Assembly: GCF_003173035.1 (NCBI RefSeq)
Contig: NZ_QGLE01000012.1
Coordinates: 1 to 64,000 of the forward strand
Length of the DNA stretch: 64,000 nt
Direction: 5' to 3'
DNA from: Zavarzinia aquatilis
GTDB taxonomy: Bacteria > Pseudomonadota > Alphaproteobacteria > Zavarziniales > Zavarziniaceae
A program made the translations under genes and the position numbers. Below the pieces are notes generated by a model. It worked only from the letters and a program-made list of their open reading frames with translations. It had not been told where the DNA came from and ran no database searches. This document shows positions 44,131 to 55,331 of this stretch, piece after piece. Position 1 is the first letter of the stretch. Each line of letters opens with the position of its first letter.

Positions 44131-44844
44131 ATGAAGAGTCCGATCGTGCCGACGTCCGCCGCCAAACGCGCCAAAACCACCGCCAGCCGTCCGGGTCCGC
44201 GCCGCTCCGCCACCCGCAGCGAAGAATTGCGCCTCGTCCTCGCCGACGAGATCGTGCAGGGCCGCCTGACCCCCGGCACCCCGCTGGAAGAGGTGGAGAT
44301 CGCCACCCGCTTCGGCGTTTCCCGCACCCCCGTGCGCGAGGCGATCCGCGAACTCGCCGCCTCGGGCCTCGTCGAGGCGCGGCCGCATCGCAGCGCCCTC
44401 GTCGCCCTGCCCTCGATCGAGCGCCTGCGCGGCATGTTCGAGGTGATGGGCGAGTTGGAAGCGATCTGCGCCGGCCTCGCCGCCGTGAACATGACGACCG
44501 CCGAGCGGCAGGCCCTCGTCTCCGTCCACGAGGGGCTGGCCGAGCTGGTGCGCAAGGGCGATCCCCAGCGTTACCACGAGCTGAACGAGCATTTTCACAG
44601 CGCGATCTATCACGGCAGCCACAACGACTATCTGACCGAGATCACGCTGGCGACACGGGCGCGCCTGTCGCCGTTCCGCCGCGCCCAGTTCCGTACCCTC
44701 GGCCGCCTGCCCCTGTCCCATGCCGAGCACGATCACGTGGTGACCGCGATCCTGCGCGGCGACAAGGCCGGGGCAGAGGCCGCGATGCGCGGCCATATCA
44801 CCCTGGTCGAAGAGACTTACGAGCGTTACAGCGGCGTCCGCTGA
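44131..44844 (+). CDS. GntR family transcriptional regulator (FadR/FCD subfamily)
   Basis: A 237-residue regulator. A basic N-terminal leader of about 35 residues precedes the winged helix (ELRLVLADEIVQGRLTPGTPLEEVEIATRFGVSRTPVREAIRELAASGLVE). The C-terminal FCD domain has HELNEHFHSAIYHGS and the late HAEHDHVVTAILRGD histidines that usually bind a metal. It is convergent with the dihydropyrimidinase gene and probably controls the pyrimidine/hydantoin-type operon next to it (inference). Confidence 0.9.
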   Translation: MKSPIVPTSAAKRAKTTASRPGPRRSATRSEELRLVLADEIVQGRLTPGTPLEEVEIATRFGVSRTPVREAIRELAASGLVEARPHRSALVALPSIERLRGMFEVMGELEAICAGLAAVNMTTAERQALVSVHEGLAELVRKGDPQRYHELNEHFHSAIYHGSHNDYLTEITLATRARLSPFRRAQFRTLGRLPLSHAEHDHVVTAILRGDKAGAEAAMRGHITLVEETYERYSGVR

Positions 44845-44861
44845 GGGCGCCGCGCCTCCCC

Positions 44862-46467
<1,606 letters not shown>

Positions 46468-46469
46468 CA

Positions 46470-46511
46470 GAGGGGGGCACCGCGCCCCCTCTCCTCCAAG
46501 GAGGAGAGGGG
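46470..46511 (-). terminator. Two tandem stem-loops between transporter and dihydropyrimidinase genes
   Basis: GAGGGGG followed by G/C (from 46470) pairs with the C-rich 46484-46491. The second, stronger stem is CCCCTCTCCTCC (46486-46497) with GGAGGAGAGGGG (46500-46511). The two overlap and are mutually exclusive, like an attenuator. On the minus strand they lie between the substrate-binding protein (stop 46535) and the dihydropyrimidinase start (46316). There is no T-run. Confidence 0.4.
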
Positions 46512-46534
46512 AATGAAAAGGGAGACCGGCCCCT

Positions 46535-47518
46535 TTACATCTTGTCGGTAACCGCGTGGGTCCAGGCGCCGACCGGCGCCTTGGTGATCACGGGGTCGGA
46601 GCCGCCGGTCATGATGGTCTTCACCGTCCGCTCGTAATCGGCCGGGTCGAGCACGCCGGTCGAGCCTTCGGTGAGCTTGTTCACCTCTTCCATCATGGTC
46701 TTCTGGTGGCCTTCGGTCTGGGCACCGGTCGCGTCATTGTCGAGCACGATCTTCACCGCCTCGTCCGGATGGGCGCGGGCATAGTCCCAGCCCTTCATCG
46801 AGGCCTTGACGAATTTGGCCATGGTCTCGACGAACTTCGGATCGGCCAGCTTGGCTTCGAGGACATAGAGCCCGTCCTCGAGGGTGGCGACGCCCTGCTC
46901 CTCGTATTTGAAGACGACGAGGTCTTCCGGCTTCACCCCGGCCTCGATCACCTGCCAATATTCGTTGTAGGTCATCGTGGAGATGCAGTCGGCCTGCTTC
47001 TGCAACAGGGGATCGACGTTGAAGCCCTGCTTCAGCACCGTGACGCCCTTCGGGCCGCCGGTCGTCGGAATGCCCAGTTTCGACATCCACGACAGGAAGG
47101 GATATTCGTTGCCAAAGAACCAGACGCCCAGCGTCTTGCCCGGGAAATCGGCCGGCGAGGTGATGCCCGTCTCCTTGCGACAGGTCAGCATCATGCCCGA
47201 GCGCTTGTAAGGCTGGGCGATGTTGACGAGGGGCACGCCCTTCTCGCGCGAGGCGAGGGCCGAGGGCATCCAGTCGACGATCACATCGGCGCCGCCGCCC
47301 GCGATCACCTGCGGCGGGGCGATGTCCGGGCCGCCCGGGTTGATGGTGACGTCAAGCCCGGCTTCCTCGTAGAAGCCCTTTTCCTTGGCGACGTAATAAC
47401 CGGCGAACTGGGCCTGGGTCACCCACTTCAGCTGAAGCGTGACCTTGTCGGCCGCCTGCGCGGCGAAAGCGCCAAGGCTGACGGCCATCAGGGCCGCACC
47501 TGCGATCAGTCTCTTCAT
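46535..47518 (-). CDS. ABC transporter substrate-binding protein (NMT1/ThiY-like)
   Basis: A 327-residue periplasmic binding protein. The signal peptide MKRLIAGAALMAVSLGAFA ends at AQA-AD (about residue 22). The mature start VTLQLKWVTQAQFAGYYVAKEKGFYEE is the hallmark of the NMT1/ThiY/SsuA-like group, binding formylaminopyrimidines, pyrimidine-like or sulfonate ligands. With the permease and ATPase genes downstream of it or in the same run (47535, 48482, 49390) it forms an import system beside dihydropyrimidinase and a carbamoylase, so the ligand is probably a pyrimidine or hydantoin (inference). Confidence 0.9.
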   Translation of the reverse strand: MKRLIAGAALMAVSLGAFAAQAADKVTLQLKWVTQAQFAGYYVAKEKGFYEEAGLDVTINPGGPDIAPPQVIAGGGADVIVDWMPSALASREKGVPLVNIAQPYKRSGMMLTCRKETGITSPADFPGKTLGVWFFGNEYPFLSWMSKLGIPTTGGPKGVTVLKQGFNVDPLLQKQADCISTMTYNEYWQVIEAGVKPEDLVVFKYEEQGVATLEDGLYVLEAKLADPKFVETMAKFVKASMKGWDYARAHPDEAVKIVLDNDATGAQTEGHQKTMMEEVNKLTEGSTGVLDPADYERTVKTIMTGGSDPVITKAPVGAWTHAVTDKM

Positions 47519-47534
47519 CCCCTAAACTCCCCTG

Positions 47535-48485
47535 TTAACGCTGCCGCAAAGAAGGATGCCAGAAGGTCACGCGCCGCTCGGCGAGGGCGACGAGGCCGTA
47601 GAACAGCGAACCCGCCACCGCCGCCAGCACGATTTCCGCCCAGACCATGTCGAGGTTCATGCGCCCGACCTCGGTCGAGATGCGAAAGCCCATGCCGACG
47701 ATGGGCGTGCCGAAGAATTCCGCCACGATGGCACCGATAAGGGCGAGGGTCGAATTGATCTTCAGCGCGTTGAAGATGAAGGGCATGGCCGCCGGCAGAC
47801 GCAGGGCCAGCAGGCTCTGGCCCCAGCTCGCGGCATAGGTGCCGAGCAATTCCCGCTCCTGCCGGCCGGCGGCGGCGAGGCCGGCGACCGTGTTCACCAG
47901 CATGGGAAAGAAAGTCATGATGACGACGACCGCCGCCTTGGACGGCCAGTCGAAACCGAACCACATGACCATGATCGGCGCGACGCCGACGATGGGCAGG
48001 GCCGAGGCCAGGTTGCCGAGCGGCAGCAGCCCGCGCTGGAGGAAGGGCACCCGGTCGGCGATCAGCGCGACGATGAAGCCCGAACCGCAGCCAAGGACGT
48101 AACCCGCCAGCACCGCCTGCAGGAAGGTCTGGCGGAAATCGGCCAGCAGGATGTCGGCGGAGCCGAGGATGCGGGCCAGGATCATGGACGGCGGCGGCAG
48201 CAGCACCTGCGGCACGCCGAACCCCACGGTCACGGCCTGCCACAGGAAGACGATCCACAGGCCGAACAGCACCGGCACGGCAAGATCGGCGAGGCGCTGG
48301 CGCCGGGCATCGCCGAGCCGCGCATTGGCGAGCAGGGCAAGGCCGCGCCAGCCGAGCAGCGACAGGGCCAGAAGCGACAGGGCATAACCCGCCCCCGCCT
48401 CGCCCCCCGTATGGGCATCGAGCATGGCGATCGCGCCGAGGCCGGCGATGCCGAGGAACAGCAGGGCATGGCGCAGCCCGCTCAT
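47535..48485 (-). CDS. ABC transporter permease (nucleobase/pyrimidine-type)
   Basis: A 316-residue inner-membrane permease with about 7 hydrophobic segments. The BPD/EAA-like loop appears as PAAMPFIFNALKINSTLALIGAIVAEF, typical of the SsuC/ThiX-like family. It ends 16 bases before the binding-protein gene and overlaps the second permease gene by ATGA (48482-48485). The two permeases are similar in layout, and probably form a heterodimeric channel. Confidence 0.9.
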   Translation of the reverse strand: MSGLRHALLFLGIAGLGAIAMLDAHTGGEAGAGYALSLLALSLLGWRGLALLANARLGDARRQRLADLAVPVLFGLWIVFLWQAVTVGFGVPQVLLPPPSMILARILGSADILLADFRQTFLQAVLAGYVLGCGSGFIVALIADRVPFLQRGLLPLGNLASALPIVGVAPIMVMWFGFDWPSKAAVVVIMTFFPMLVNTVAGLAAAGRQERELLGTYAASWGQSLLALRLPAAMPFIFNALKINSTLALIGAIVAEFFGTPIVGMGFRISTEVGRMNLDMVWAEIVLAAVAGSLFYGLVALAERRVTFWHPSLRQR

Positions 48486-49384
48486 GACCGCGCCCCCATC
48501 AGGCGTGCCACCTGCCGCTCGATCGCGCCCATCAGCGCGACGAGCAGCGCCGCCATCAGCGCGGCGGCGACAAGGGCCGACCAGATCTGGATCGTCTGCC
48601 CATAATAGGACCCGGCGAGCAGCCGCGCGCCGAGGCCGGCCTGCGCCCCCGTCGGCAGTTCGGCGATGATGGCGCCGACGAGGCTGATCGAGATCGCGAC
48701 CTTCAGCCCGGCGAAAAGGAAGGGCAGCGAAGTCGGCCAGCGCAGATAGAAGAAGGTCTGGCGCGCGCTGGCGCTATAGGTCCGCATCAGGTCGAGTTGC
48801 AGGAGGTCGGGCGCGCGCAGGCCCTTCACCATGCCGATAGCGACCGGAAAGAAGCAGAGATAGGTCGAGATGACCGATTTCGGCACCAGCCCCTTCAGCC
48901 CGATGGCGCCCAGCACGACGATGACCATGGGCGCGACCGCGAGGATGGGGATCGTCTGCGAGGCGATGATCCAGGGCATCAGGCTCTTTTCCAGGACCCG
49001 GACATGGACGATGCCGACCGCGAGCAGGATGCCGAGCAGCGCCCCCGCCGCGAAGCCGAGCAGGGTCGACGACAGGGTGACCCAGCCGTGGAACACGAGG
49101 CTGCGCTTCGAGGCGATGCCGGTCTCGACCGTGGTGCGCCAAAGCTCCGCCAGCACCTGATGGGGCGCGGGCAGCAGCGGCCGCTCCTGCGCCCAGGTGC
49201 CGGCGACGAGATCGGTGAAATTCCAGTCGGTGCCGGCCCTGGCGAAAGCGTCGATCTGAAGGTCGGCGTTCAGCCAGACCGCACCCGCGTACCACAGCGC
49301 GACAAGGGCGAGGCCGAGCACGGCGACCGGCCCGGCATGGCCGGCGAAGAGGCGCGCGATCGGTTTCGGTTTCGCCGCCGCCAT
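48482..49384 (-). CDS. ABC transporter permease (nucleobase/pyrimidine-type)
   Basis: A 300-residue permease with a hydrophobic N-terminus (PVAVLGLALVALWYAGAVW) and about six membrane segments. The EAA-like loop is PTSLPFLFAGLKVAISISLVGAIIAEL. The ATG at 49384 is preferred; the frame runs further upstream into the ATPase gene, but those residues are antisense-like. There are 5 bases between the ATPase stop and this start. Partner of the permease at 47535. Confidence 0.9.
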   Translation of the reverse strand: MAAAKPKPIARLFAGHAGPVAVLGLALVALWYAGAVWLNADLQIDAFARAGTDWNFTDLVAGTWAQERPLLPAPHQVLAELWRTTVETGIASKRSLVFHGWVTLSSTLLGFAAGALLGILLAVGIVHVRVLEKSLMPWIIASQTIPILAVAPMVIVVLGAIGLKGLVPKSVISTYLCFFPVAIGMVKGLRAPDLLQLDLMRTYSASARQTFFYLRWPTSLPFLFAGLKVAISISLVGAIIAELPTGAQAGLGARLLAGSYYGQTIQIWSALVAAALMAALLVALMGAIERQVARLMGARS

Positions 49385-49389
49385 CGCCT

Positions 49390-50172
49390 TCAATCCTCGT
49401 AGGCGTGGCCGGCGCGCAGACCCTCGCGCACCCGGTGGGCGATCTTCAGGAATTCCGGGGTCTCGCGGATGTCGAGGCCGCGACCCCGGGGGAAATCGGT
49501 CTCGATCACGTCGATGATGCGGCCCGGCCGCGGCGACATGACGACGATCTTCGACGACAGGAACACCGCCTCGGGAATCGAATGGGTGACGAAGACCACG
49601 GTCTTTTCCGTCTTGTCCCACAGGCGCAGCAATTGCTCGTTCAGATGGTCGCGCACGATCTCGTCGAGCGCGCCAAAGGGCTCGTCCATCAAAAGCAGGT
49701 CCGGCTCGAACGACAGCGCCCGGGCGATGGAAGCGCGCTGCTGCATCCCGCCCGACAGTTGCCAGGGAAATTTCCGCTCGAAACCGCCGAGATTGACCAG
49801 CTCGAGATATTTCTTCGCCCGCGCCTGCCGCTCGGCCTTTGGCATTCCCATGATCTCGAGGGGAAGCGTCACGTTCCGCTCGATATTGCGCCAGGGATAG
49901 AGCGCGGGGGCCTGGAAGACGTAACCATAGGCGCGCTGGAGCCGCGCTTCCTCGGGCGACAGGCCGTTGACGGCGATGCTGCCGCCGGTCGATTTCTCGA
50001 GGTCGGCGATCACGCGCAGCAAGGTGGTCTTGCCGCAGCCCGACGGCCCGATGAAGGAGACGAATTCGCCGCGCCGGATCGTCAGATCGACGTTGGACAG
50101 GGCGTAGACCGGCCCGTCCTTCGTCTCGAAGGTCAGGGACAGGCCCGCAATATCGACAACCTTGGCCGCCAT
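49390..50172 (-). CDS. ABC transporter ATP-binding protein
   Basis: A 260-residue ABC ATPase. Walker A is GPSGCGKTT (residues 42-50), the signature is LSGGMQQRASIARAL, Walker B is LLLMDEPFGALDE, and the H-loop is VTHSIPEA. It powers the two permeases encoded just downstream. The ATG at 50172 has GGAG five bases upstream; a frame extension of 32 codons upstream lacks family match. First in the transporter part of the operon, 29 bases after the hydrolase gene. Confidence 0.95.
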   Translation of the reverse strand: MAAKVVDIAGLSLTFETKDGPVYALSNVDLTIRRGEFVSFIGPSGCGKTTLLRVIADLEKSTGGSIAVNGLSPEEARLQRAYGYVFQAPALYPWRNIERNVTLPLEIMGMPKAERQARAKKYLELVNLGGFERKFPWQLSGGMQQRASIARALSFEPDLLLMDEPFGALDEIVRDHLNEQLLRLWDKTEKTVVFVTHSIPEAVFLSSKIVVMSPRPGRIIDVIETDFPRGRGLDIRETPEFLKIAHRVREGLRAGHAYED

Positions 50173-50201
50173 CGCCGCTCCACCACCTGCCAGCGGCACC
50201 G

Positions 50202-51446
50202 TCAATTCACCTGGCCCGCTTTTTCCAGAATGGCGCGCAGCAGCACCTGCCCGCCGGCCGAGACCCATTCCGGCGTCGCATCCTCGACCTCATTGTGGGA
50301 AATGCCGTCGATGCAGGGAATGAACACCATGCCCGTGGGCGCCACCCGCGCGAGATAACAGGCGTCGTGCCCGGCGCCCGAGACCATGTCGCGGGCGGTG
50401 AAGCCATGTTCGGCCACGCCCTTGCGCACCGCGTCGATACAGGCGTCGTCGAAATGCACCGGGGCGTAATAGAAGATCTGGTCGATCTCGGCCCCGAGGC
50501 CGATCTCGTCGCAGATCTTCGCGACACCCTCGCGCATCGCCTTGTCCATCTCGGCCAGGGTCGCGTCTTCCGGGTGGCGGAAGTCGACGGTCATGAAGAC
50601 CTTGCCCGGAATGACGTTCCGCGAATTGGGATAGACCTGCATCATGCCGACCGTGGCGCAGGCACGGGGCGCGAACTGGTGGCCGATGCGGTTCACGAGG
50701 TCGACGATGCGGGCGGCGCCCAGCAGGGCGTCCTTGCGCCGGGTCATCGGCGTCGGGCCGGCATGGCTCTCGACACCCGTAATGTTCAGCTCGTACCAGC
50801 GCTGGCCTTGCGCGTCGGTGACGACGCCGATGGTCTTGCCCTCGGCCTCGAGGATCGGGCCCTGTTCGATATGCGCCTCGAAATAGGCATGGACCGGGCG
50901 GCCCACCGGGGCATCGCCGGCATAGCCGATGCGGGCCAGTTCCTCGCCCATGGTCTTGCCGTCGGGATCCGCGCGGGAGAGGCCGTAGTCGAGGTCGAAC
51001 ACCCCGGCGAAGACGCCGGAGGCGACCATGGCCGGGGCGAAGCGCGAGCCTTCCTCGTTGGTCCAGACCGCGACCTCGACCGGGTGTTCGGTCTCGAGGC
51101 CGAGGTCGTTCAGGCTGCGCACCACCTCGAGCCCGGCAAGCACGCCGTAAACGCCGTCGAAGCGCCCGCCCGTGGGCTGGCTGTCGAGGTGGGAGCCGGT
51201 GACGACGGGGGCGAGGTCGTTGTTACGGCCCGGCCGGCGGGCGAAGATATTGCCCATGCGGTCGACGGTGATGGAGCAGCCCGCCGCCCGGCACCAGTCG
51301 ACGAAGAGGTCGCGGCCCGCCTTGTCGACATCGGTCAGGGCGAGGCGACAGACGCCGCCCTTGGGGGTCGCGCCGATCTTCGCCATGTCCATCAGGCTCT
51401 GCCACAGGCGGTCGCCGTTGATCGAAAGATTGCGCTGCTCGCTCAT
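50202..51446 (-). CDS. Zn-dependent N-carbamoyl-amino-acid hydrolase / beta-ureidopropionase (M20 family)
   Basis: A 414-residue M20-type amidase. The dimetal site appears in TGSHLDSQPTGGRFDGVYG (His and Asp), WTNEEGSRF (the catalytic/bridging Glu pair), and AHIEQGPILE, followed by the dimerisation-domain segment SHAGPTPMTRRKDAL. It hydrolyses N-carbamoyl compounds such as N-carbamoyl-beta-alanine or N-carbamoyl-L-amino acids to amine, CO2 and NH3; allantoate amidohydrolase is the close alternative. It sits with dihydropyrimidinase in one run and should act on its product (inference). The ATG at 51446 follows CAGGGG. Confidence 0.92.
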   Translation of the reverse strand: MSEQRNLSINGDRLWQSLMDMAKIGATPKGGVCRLALTDVDKAGRDLFVDWCRAAGCSITVDRMGNIFARRPGRNNDLAPVVTGSHLDSQPTGGRFDGVYGVLAGLEVVRSLNDLGLETEHPVEVAVWTNEEGSRFAPAMVASGVFAGVFDLDYGLSRADPDGKTMGEELARIGYAGDAPVGRPVHAYFEAHIEQGPILEAEGKTIGVVTDAQGQRWYELNITGVESHAGPTPMTRRKDALLGAARIVDLVNRIGHQFAPRACATVGMMQVYPNSRNVIPGKVFMTVDFRHPEDATLAEMDKAMREGVAKICDEIGLGAEIDQIFYYAPVHFDDACIDAVRKGVAEHGFTARDMVSGAGHDACYLARVAPTGMVFIPCIDGISHNEVEDATPEWVSAGGQVLLRAILEKAGQVN

Positions 51447-51610
51447 GCCCCTGATCCCGATTCCCAAGGCCCGAACCTGACCGTTTGGTCAGATCAGTAT
51501 CGGGTCCGGTCGCGGCGGCAGGCAACAGATTTCGAGCAGATTTTTCGTCGCACGGCGGGGACTGCCCATGTCTTGGGCAGTCCCCGCCGAGAAGCGTCAG
51601 GCGGGACGCA

Positions 51611-53377
51611 TCAGGCGGCGGCCTGCCCCATGCGCACCAGCCGGCCGGGCTTCGCCCCGGTCAGCCTGTCGTTCTCGATCACGGGCACGCCGGCAACCAG
51701 GGTCGCGCGGTAGCCGACCGCGTCCTGCAGCAGGCGCTGGCCGCCCGCCGGCAGGTCTTTCACCATGTGGGGCGATTTCAGCGCCAGGCGGTCGAAGTCG
51801 ATCACATTGAGGTCGGCGCGCTTGCCGACCGCGATGATGCCCCGATCGGTAAAACCGCCATGGGCGGCATTCGCCCCGGTGAGCATGTTCACCGCCTTCT
51901 CAAGGCCGAGACGCTCGCCCTTCACCCGGTCGCGCGCCCAATAGGACAGCAGGAAGGTGGTGAAGGAGGCGTCGCACACCGTGCCGACATGGGCACCGCC
52001 GTCCGACAGGCCGGCGAGGGCGAGCGGATGGCGCATCATGGTCAGGACATTGTCGAGGGAGAATTCGACGTAATTGGCGAAGGGGAAATAGAGCATCGCC
52101 CGCCCGTCTTCCGCCAGCATGGCGTCATAGATCGCCTCCAGCGGCGCGACACCCCGGCCTTGCGCCTCGGCATAGAGCGATTTCTCGAAGGGCTGTTCGT
52201 AATCCGGGCTCTCGCCCAGACGGAACAGCATGGTCGAGACGAAATCGACCGAAGCGAGGAATTTGTCGACCATCGGCGGCACCGACGAGCCGTCGGCGGC
52301 CATGCGGTCCGGCGTCTCGGCGAGGAGGCGGGCCTTGGTCGCGGGATCGCGCAGCAGCGCCACCCGCTCGTCCAGCGGCAGATGGGCGATGGCCTTGTAG
52401 GACGGATGGCCCATGAAGGGGTGGAAGGTGCACTGGAAACCGACCATGACGCCGACCGCGCGCGGCGCCGTCTGCAGGCGGATGGTAACGCCCTTCTGCT
52501 TCGCCGCCTCGGCCCGCGCCACGATGCGGCGCCACTGCCGGGGATCGAGCGGCCGCTCCATCAGGGTGATCGAGGTCGGGTGGTCGGGCGCGGTCGCGGC
52601 GTAAGTCTCGACGATGTCGAATTCCCGCTCGAACTCCTCCGGCCCCTTTTCGAGGTCGAAGTCCGAGACGGCCTGAAGCACGCCGTGGTCGAGGCCCTTC
52701 AACGCCTCGGCGATGCCGGTCAACTCCGCCACCGTCGCCTCGGATGCCGGGGTGCACAGACCGTCGGAGGTGCGATGGGTGTCGCTGCGCCCGGTGGCGA
52801 AACCGAAGGCGCCCGCCTCCATCGCCTCGCGCACCAGCCGGCGCATTTCCGCGACATCATCGGGTGTCGCCGCCTCGCCGCGCACCGCGCGCTCGCCCAT
52901 GACATAAACGCGCAAGGGGTCGTGGGGCACCATCACGGCGAAGTCGATGGTGTGGGGAAAGTCGATCGCCGCCATGTAATCGGGGAAACTCTCCCAGTTC
53001 CACTTCAGCCCCTCGGCAAGGGCGACGCCCGGAATATCCTCCACCCCTTCCATCAGGCGGATCAGGCAGTCATGGTCGGCCGGGCGCACCGGCGCAAAGC
53101 CAACGCCGCAATTGCCGAGGATGGCCGTGGTCACGCCGTGATTGACCGAGGGGCGAAGGTCCGCGTCCCAGCTGACCTGGCCGTCGTAATGGGTGTGCAG
53201 GTCAACGAACCCTGGGGTGACGATGGCGCCCGAAGCGTCGATAACCCGGGCGGCGGTGCCGGGGCAGACCCCGACGGCGACGATGACGCCGTCCTTCACC
53301 GCGACATCGCCCGGAAAAGCCGGCGCGCCCGTGCCGTCGACGATGGTGCCGCCCGCGATTTTCAGATCGTAGTCCAT
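51611..53377 (-). CDS. N-acyl-D-amino-acid deacylase-like amidohydrolase
   Basis: A 588-residue metal-dependent amidohydrolase of the D-aminoacylase/dihydroorotase-like superfamily. The metal site [11 protein letters not shown] (His61, His63) follows a typical beta-sandwich start ([25 protein letters not shown]), and [12 protein letters not shown] and [20 protein letters not shown] are family blocks. Strong ribosome-binding site AGGAGGAATC before the ATG. Neighbouring hydantoinase and carbamoylase genes suggest D-amino acid or N-acyl/N-carbamoyl compound handling. Members with this length also occur in uncharacterised catabolic clusters, so the substrate is open. Confidence 0.88.
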   Translation of the reverse strand: MDYDLKIAGGTIVDGTGAPAFPGDVAVKDGVIVAVGVCPGTAARVIDASGAIVTPGFVDLHTHYDGQVSWDADLRPSVNHGVTTAILGNCGVGFAPVRPADHDCLIRLMEGVEDIPGVALAEGLKWNWESFPDYMAAIDFPHTIDFAVMVPHDPLRVYVMGERAVRGEAATPDDVAEMRRLVREAMEAGAFGFATGRSDTHRTSDGLCTPASEATVAELTGIAEALKGLDHGVLQAVSDFDLEKGPEEFEREFDIVETYAATAPDHPTSITLMERPLDPRQWRRIVARAEAAKQKGVTIRLQTAPRAVGVMVGFQCTFHPFMGHPSYKAIAHLPLDERVALLRDPATKARLLAETPDRMAADGSSVPPMVDKFLASVDFVSTMLFRLGESPDYEQPFEKSLYAEAQGRGVAPLEAIYDAMLAEDGRAMLYFPFANYVEFSLDNVLTMMRHPLALAGLSDGGAHVGTVCDASFTTFLLSYWARDRVKGERLGLEKAVNMLTGANAAHGGFTDRGIIAVGKRADLNVIDFDRLALKSPHMVKDLPAGGQRLLQDAVGYRATLVAGVPVIENDRLTGAKPGRLVRMGQAAA

Positions 53378-53504
53378 GATTCCTCCTGCCCGCTTCTGTC
53401 GGCGGTAGCGATGATCATGACATCTAATCGCATTCGAGACTTGGGTCATTGACTGCAGCCGCCGGGAAATTGACTTTTCGCGCCAAGGCGCGACACTGGC
53501 GGCC

Positions 53505-54584
53505 ATGATCGGCAGCGGCGTTCTCTCCGCCTATGTGGCGACCCTGATCGAGACGGCGGCGGCCTTCATCCCCGGCGGCGGCGAGGCGCTGGCGGCGGCG
53601 GCGGGGATCGAGCCCGCCCTGCTGACCCGGCCCGATGCCGTGCTGCCGCTGTCCGCCGTCGACCGCCTGTGGCAGGCGGCGGCGCAGGCGACCGGCGATC
53701 CCGCCTTCGGCATCGCGGTCGGGCGGCGGGTGCAACCCGGCAGCTACAGCGTGCTCGGCCAGGTGATGATGACGGCGGCCGATCTCGGCGGGGCCCTTGC
53801 CGAGGCCGGGCGGCTGACCGCCCTCGTCGGGGAAGGTGGGGCGATCGAGGTCGGGCACGAGCCGGGCCGCGTCCTCATGCGCTACCGGCCCTTGCGCGCC
53901 GACTGGCCGCTGGCCGCGATGCGGATCGACGCCGCCCTCGCCGGCAGTCTTACCCTCGCGCGCTGGATCACCGGCCTTGCCGATCTCGCGCCCGAGGAAG
54001 TCCGCCTGACCCGCGCCGCGCCGCGCGATGCCGGCCCGTGGCAGGCCCTGTTCGCGGCGCCCTTGCGCTTCGGGGCGCCGGAAAATGCCCTGGTCTGGCG
54101 CCGGGCCCAGCTCTCCACCCCCGTCCGCGCGGCCAACGAAGCCCTGAACAGCCTGCTGCGCCGTCATGCCGACGATCTGGTGCGCGAGCGCCTGTCGGCG
54201 GAAGGCATGGTGGCGGCGGTGCGGCGCCTGCTGGCGGCGCGGCTGGCCGCGGGCATGTCCCTGACCGCCGAGGCGGCGGCGGCGGCCCTGAACACCAGCC
54301 TGCGCAGCCTGCAACGCGCTCTCGACGCCGCCGGCACCAGCTTCACGGCGGAGCGCGACCGCCTGCGCCAAGGCGAAGCACAGCGCCTGCTGGCCGCCGG
54401 CACCCTGACGGTCGAGGCGATCGCGCTCCGTCTTGGCTATGCCGAAGCCGCCGTCTTCGTCCGCGCCTTCCGCCGCTGGACCGGGCAAAGCCCGGCGCGC
54501 TGGCGCAAGGCCAGCGTCAGCGCATCGCCTTCATCGGCGTCATCATCCGGCGCAGAAGCCCCGGGAACAGGCCGGCGACCTTGA
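53505..54584 (+). CDS. AraC family transcriptional regulator
   Basis: A 359-residue regulator with the arabinose-binding-like/OruR N-terminal domain (about residues 15-200) and a C-terminal AraC DNA-binding domain: two helix-turn-helix parts, SLTAEAAAAALNTSLRSLQRAL and LTVEAIALRLGYAEAAVFVRAFRRWTGQSPARWR. The final 24 residues are serine-rich (ASVSASPSSASSSG) and lie over the 3' end of the convergent SDR gene (68-base overlap), likely an extension past the domain end. It is divergent from the D-aminoacylase-like gene and could regulate it. Ligand unknown. Confidence 0.9.
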   Translation: MIGSGVLSAYVATLIETAAAFIPGGGEALAAAAGIEPALLTRPDAVLPLSAVDRLWQAAAQATGDPAFGIAVGRRVQPGSYSVLGQVMMTAADLGGALAEAGRLTALVGEGGAIEVGHEPGRVLMRYRPLRADWPLAAMRIDAALAGSLTLARWITGLADLAPEEVRLTRAAPRDAGPWQALFAAPLRFGAPENALVWRRAQLSTPVRAANEALNSLLRRHADDLVRERLSAEGMVAAVRRLLAARLAAGMSLTAEAAAAALNTSLRSLQRALDAAGTSFTAERDRLRQGEAQRLLAAGTLTVEAIALRLGYAEAAVFVRAFRRWTGQSPARWRKASVSASPSSASSSGAEAPGTGRRP

Positions 54585-55293
54585 GGCCGAAGGCGACCTC
54601 CGCGTTGCCGGGCCAGTGGCGCCTGTCACCTTCGACCGCCTTCCACGCCAGCTCGGCGATATCTTCCGGCTTGTGCGGGATGCCGCCCATCTTGGACAGG
54701 GCCTTGCCCGCGTCCGCCCCCTGGCTGTGCACCATGTCGGTATGGACAAAGCTGGGCATGATGTCCGAGACCTTGATGCCGTAAACCTCGAATTCCTGCG
54801 CCAGCGCCTCGGTCAGGGCGCGAACCGCGAATTTCGTCGCCGAATAGACCGCGAGCCCCGGCACGCCATACAGGGCCGAGGCGGAGCAGAGCGAGACCAC
54901 GGCGGAACCCGGCGTCTTTTTCAGATGGGGCAAGGCGGCGTGGAACCCGTTCACCACGCCCTTCAGGTTCACGTCGATGGTGGTCGCGTGGAAGGCCGGG
55001 GTGATCTGGTCGAAGGGCGCGAATTTGGCGACGCCCGCATTGTTGACGAGCACGTCCAGCCGTCCGCCGGCCGCCGTCACGAAATCGCCCAGCACCTTCT
55101 CGAAAGACGAAAAATCGGTGACATCCAGCGCGGCGTGGAAGCAGCGATCCGGCCCCAGCTCGCGCGCGAGGGCGGCGACACCGTCGGCGTTCAGGTCGAC
55201 GAGGCCGAGGAAATAACCCTCGCGGGCGAAACGCCGCGCGATGGCGGCGCCGATGCCGCGCGCGGCACCGGTGATGAACACGGACTTGGACAT
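54517..55293 (-). CDS. SDR family oxidoreductase
   Basis: A 258-residue SDR. TGAARGIG is the cofactor motif and NNAGVAKF follows. The active site shows Ser (SLCSASALYG) with Tyr-x-x-x-Lys (AVYSATKFAV). The C-terminus LFPGLLRRMMTPMKAMR is basic and hydrophobic, which could associate with the membrane. Its 3' end overlaps the convergent AraC gene. The substrate is unknown. Confidence 0.9.
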   Translation of the reverse strand: MSKSVFITGAARGIGAAIARRFAREGYFLGLVDLNADGVAALARELGPDRCFHAALDVTDFSSFEKVLGDFVTAAGGRLDVLVNNAGVAKFAPFDQITPAFHATTIDVNLKGVVNGFHAALPHLKKTPGSAVVSLCSASALYGVPGLAVYSATKFAVRALTEALAQEFEVYGIKVSDIMPSFVHTDMVHSQGADAGKALSKMGGIPHKPEDIAELAWKAVEGDRRHWPGNAEVAFGLKVAGLFPGLLRRMMTPMKAMR

Positions 55294-55331
55294 GAACTCT
55301 CCCCTTATTTGTCTTTATGCCCCCCGGTGCC

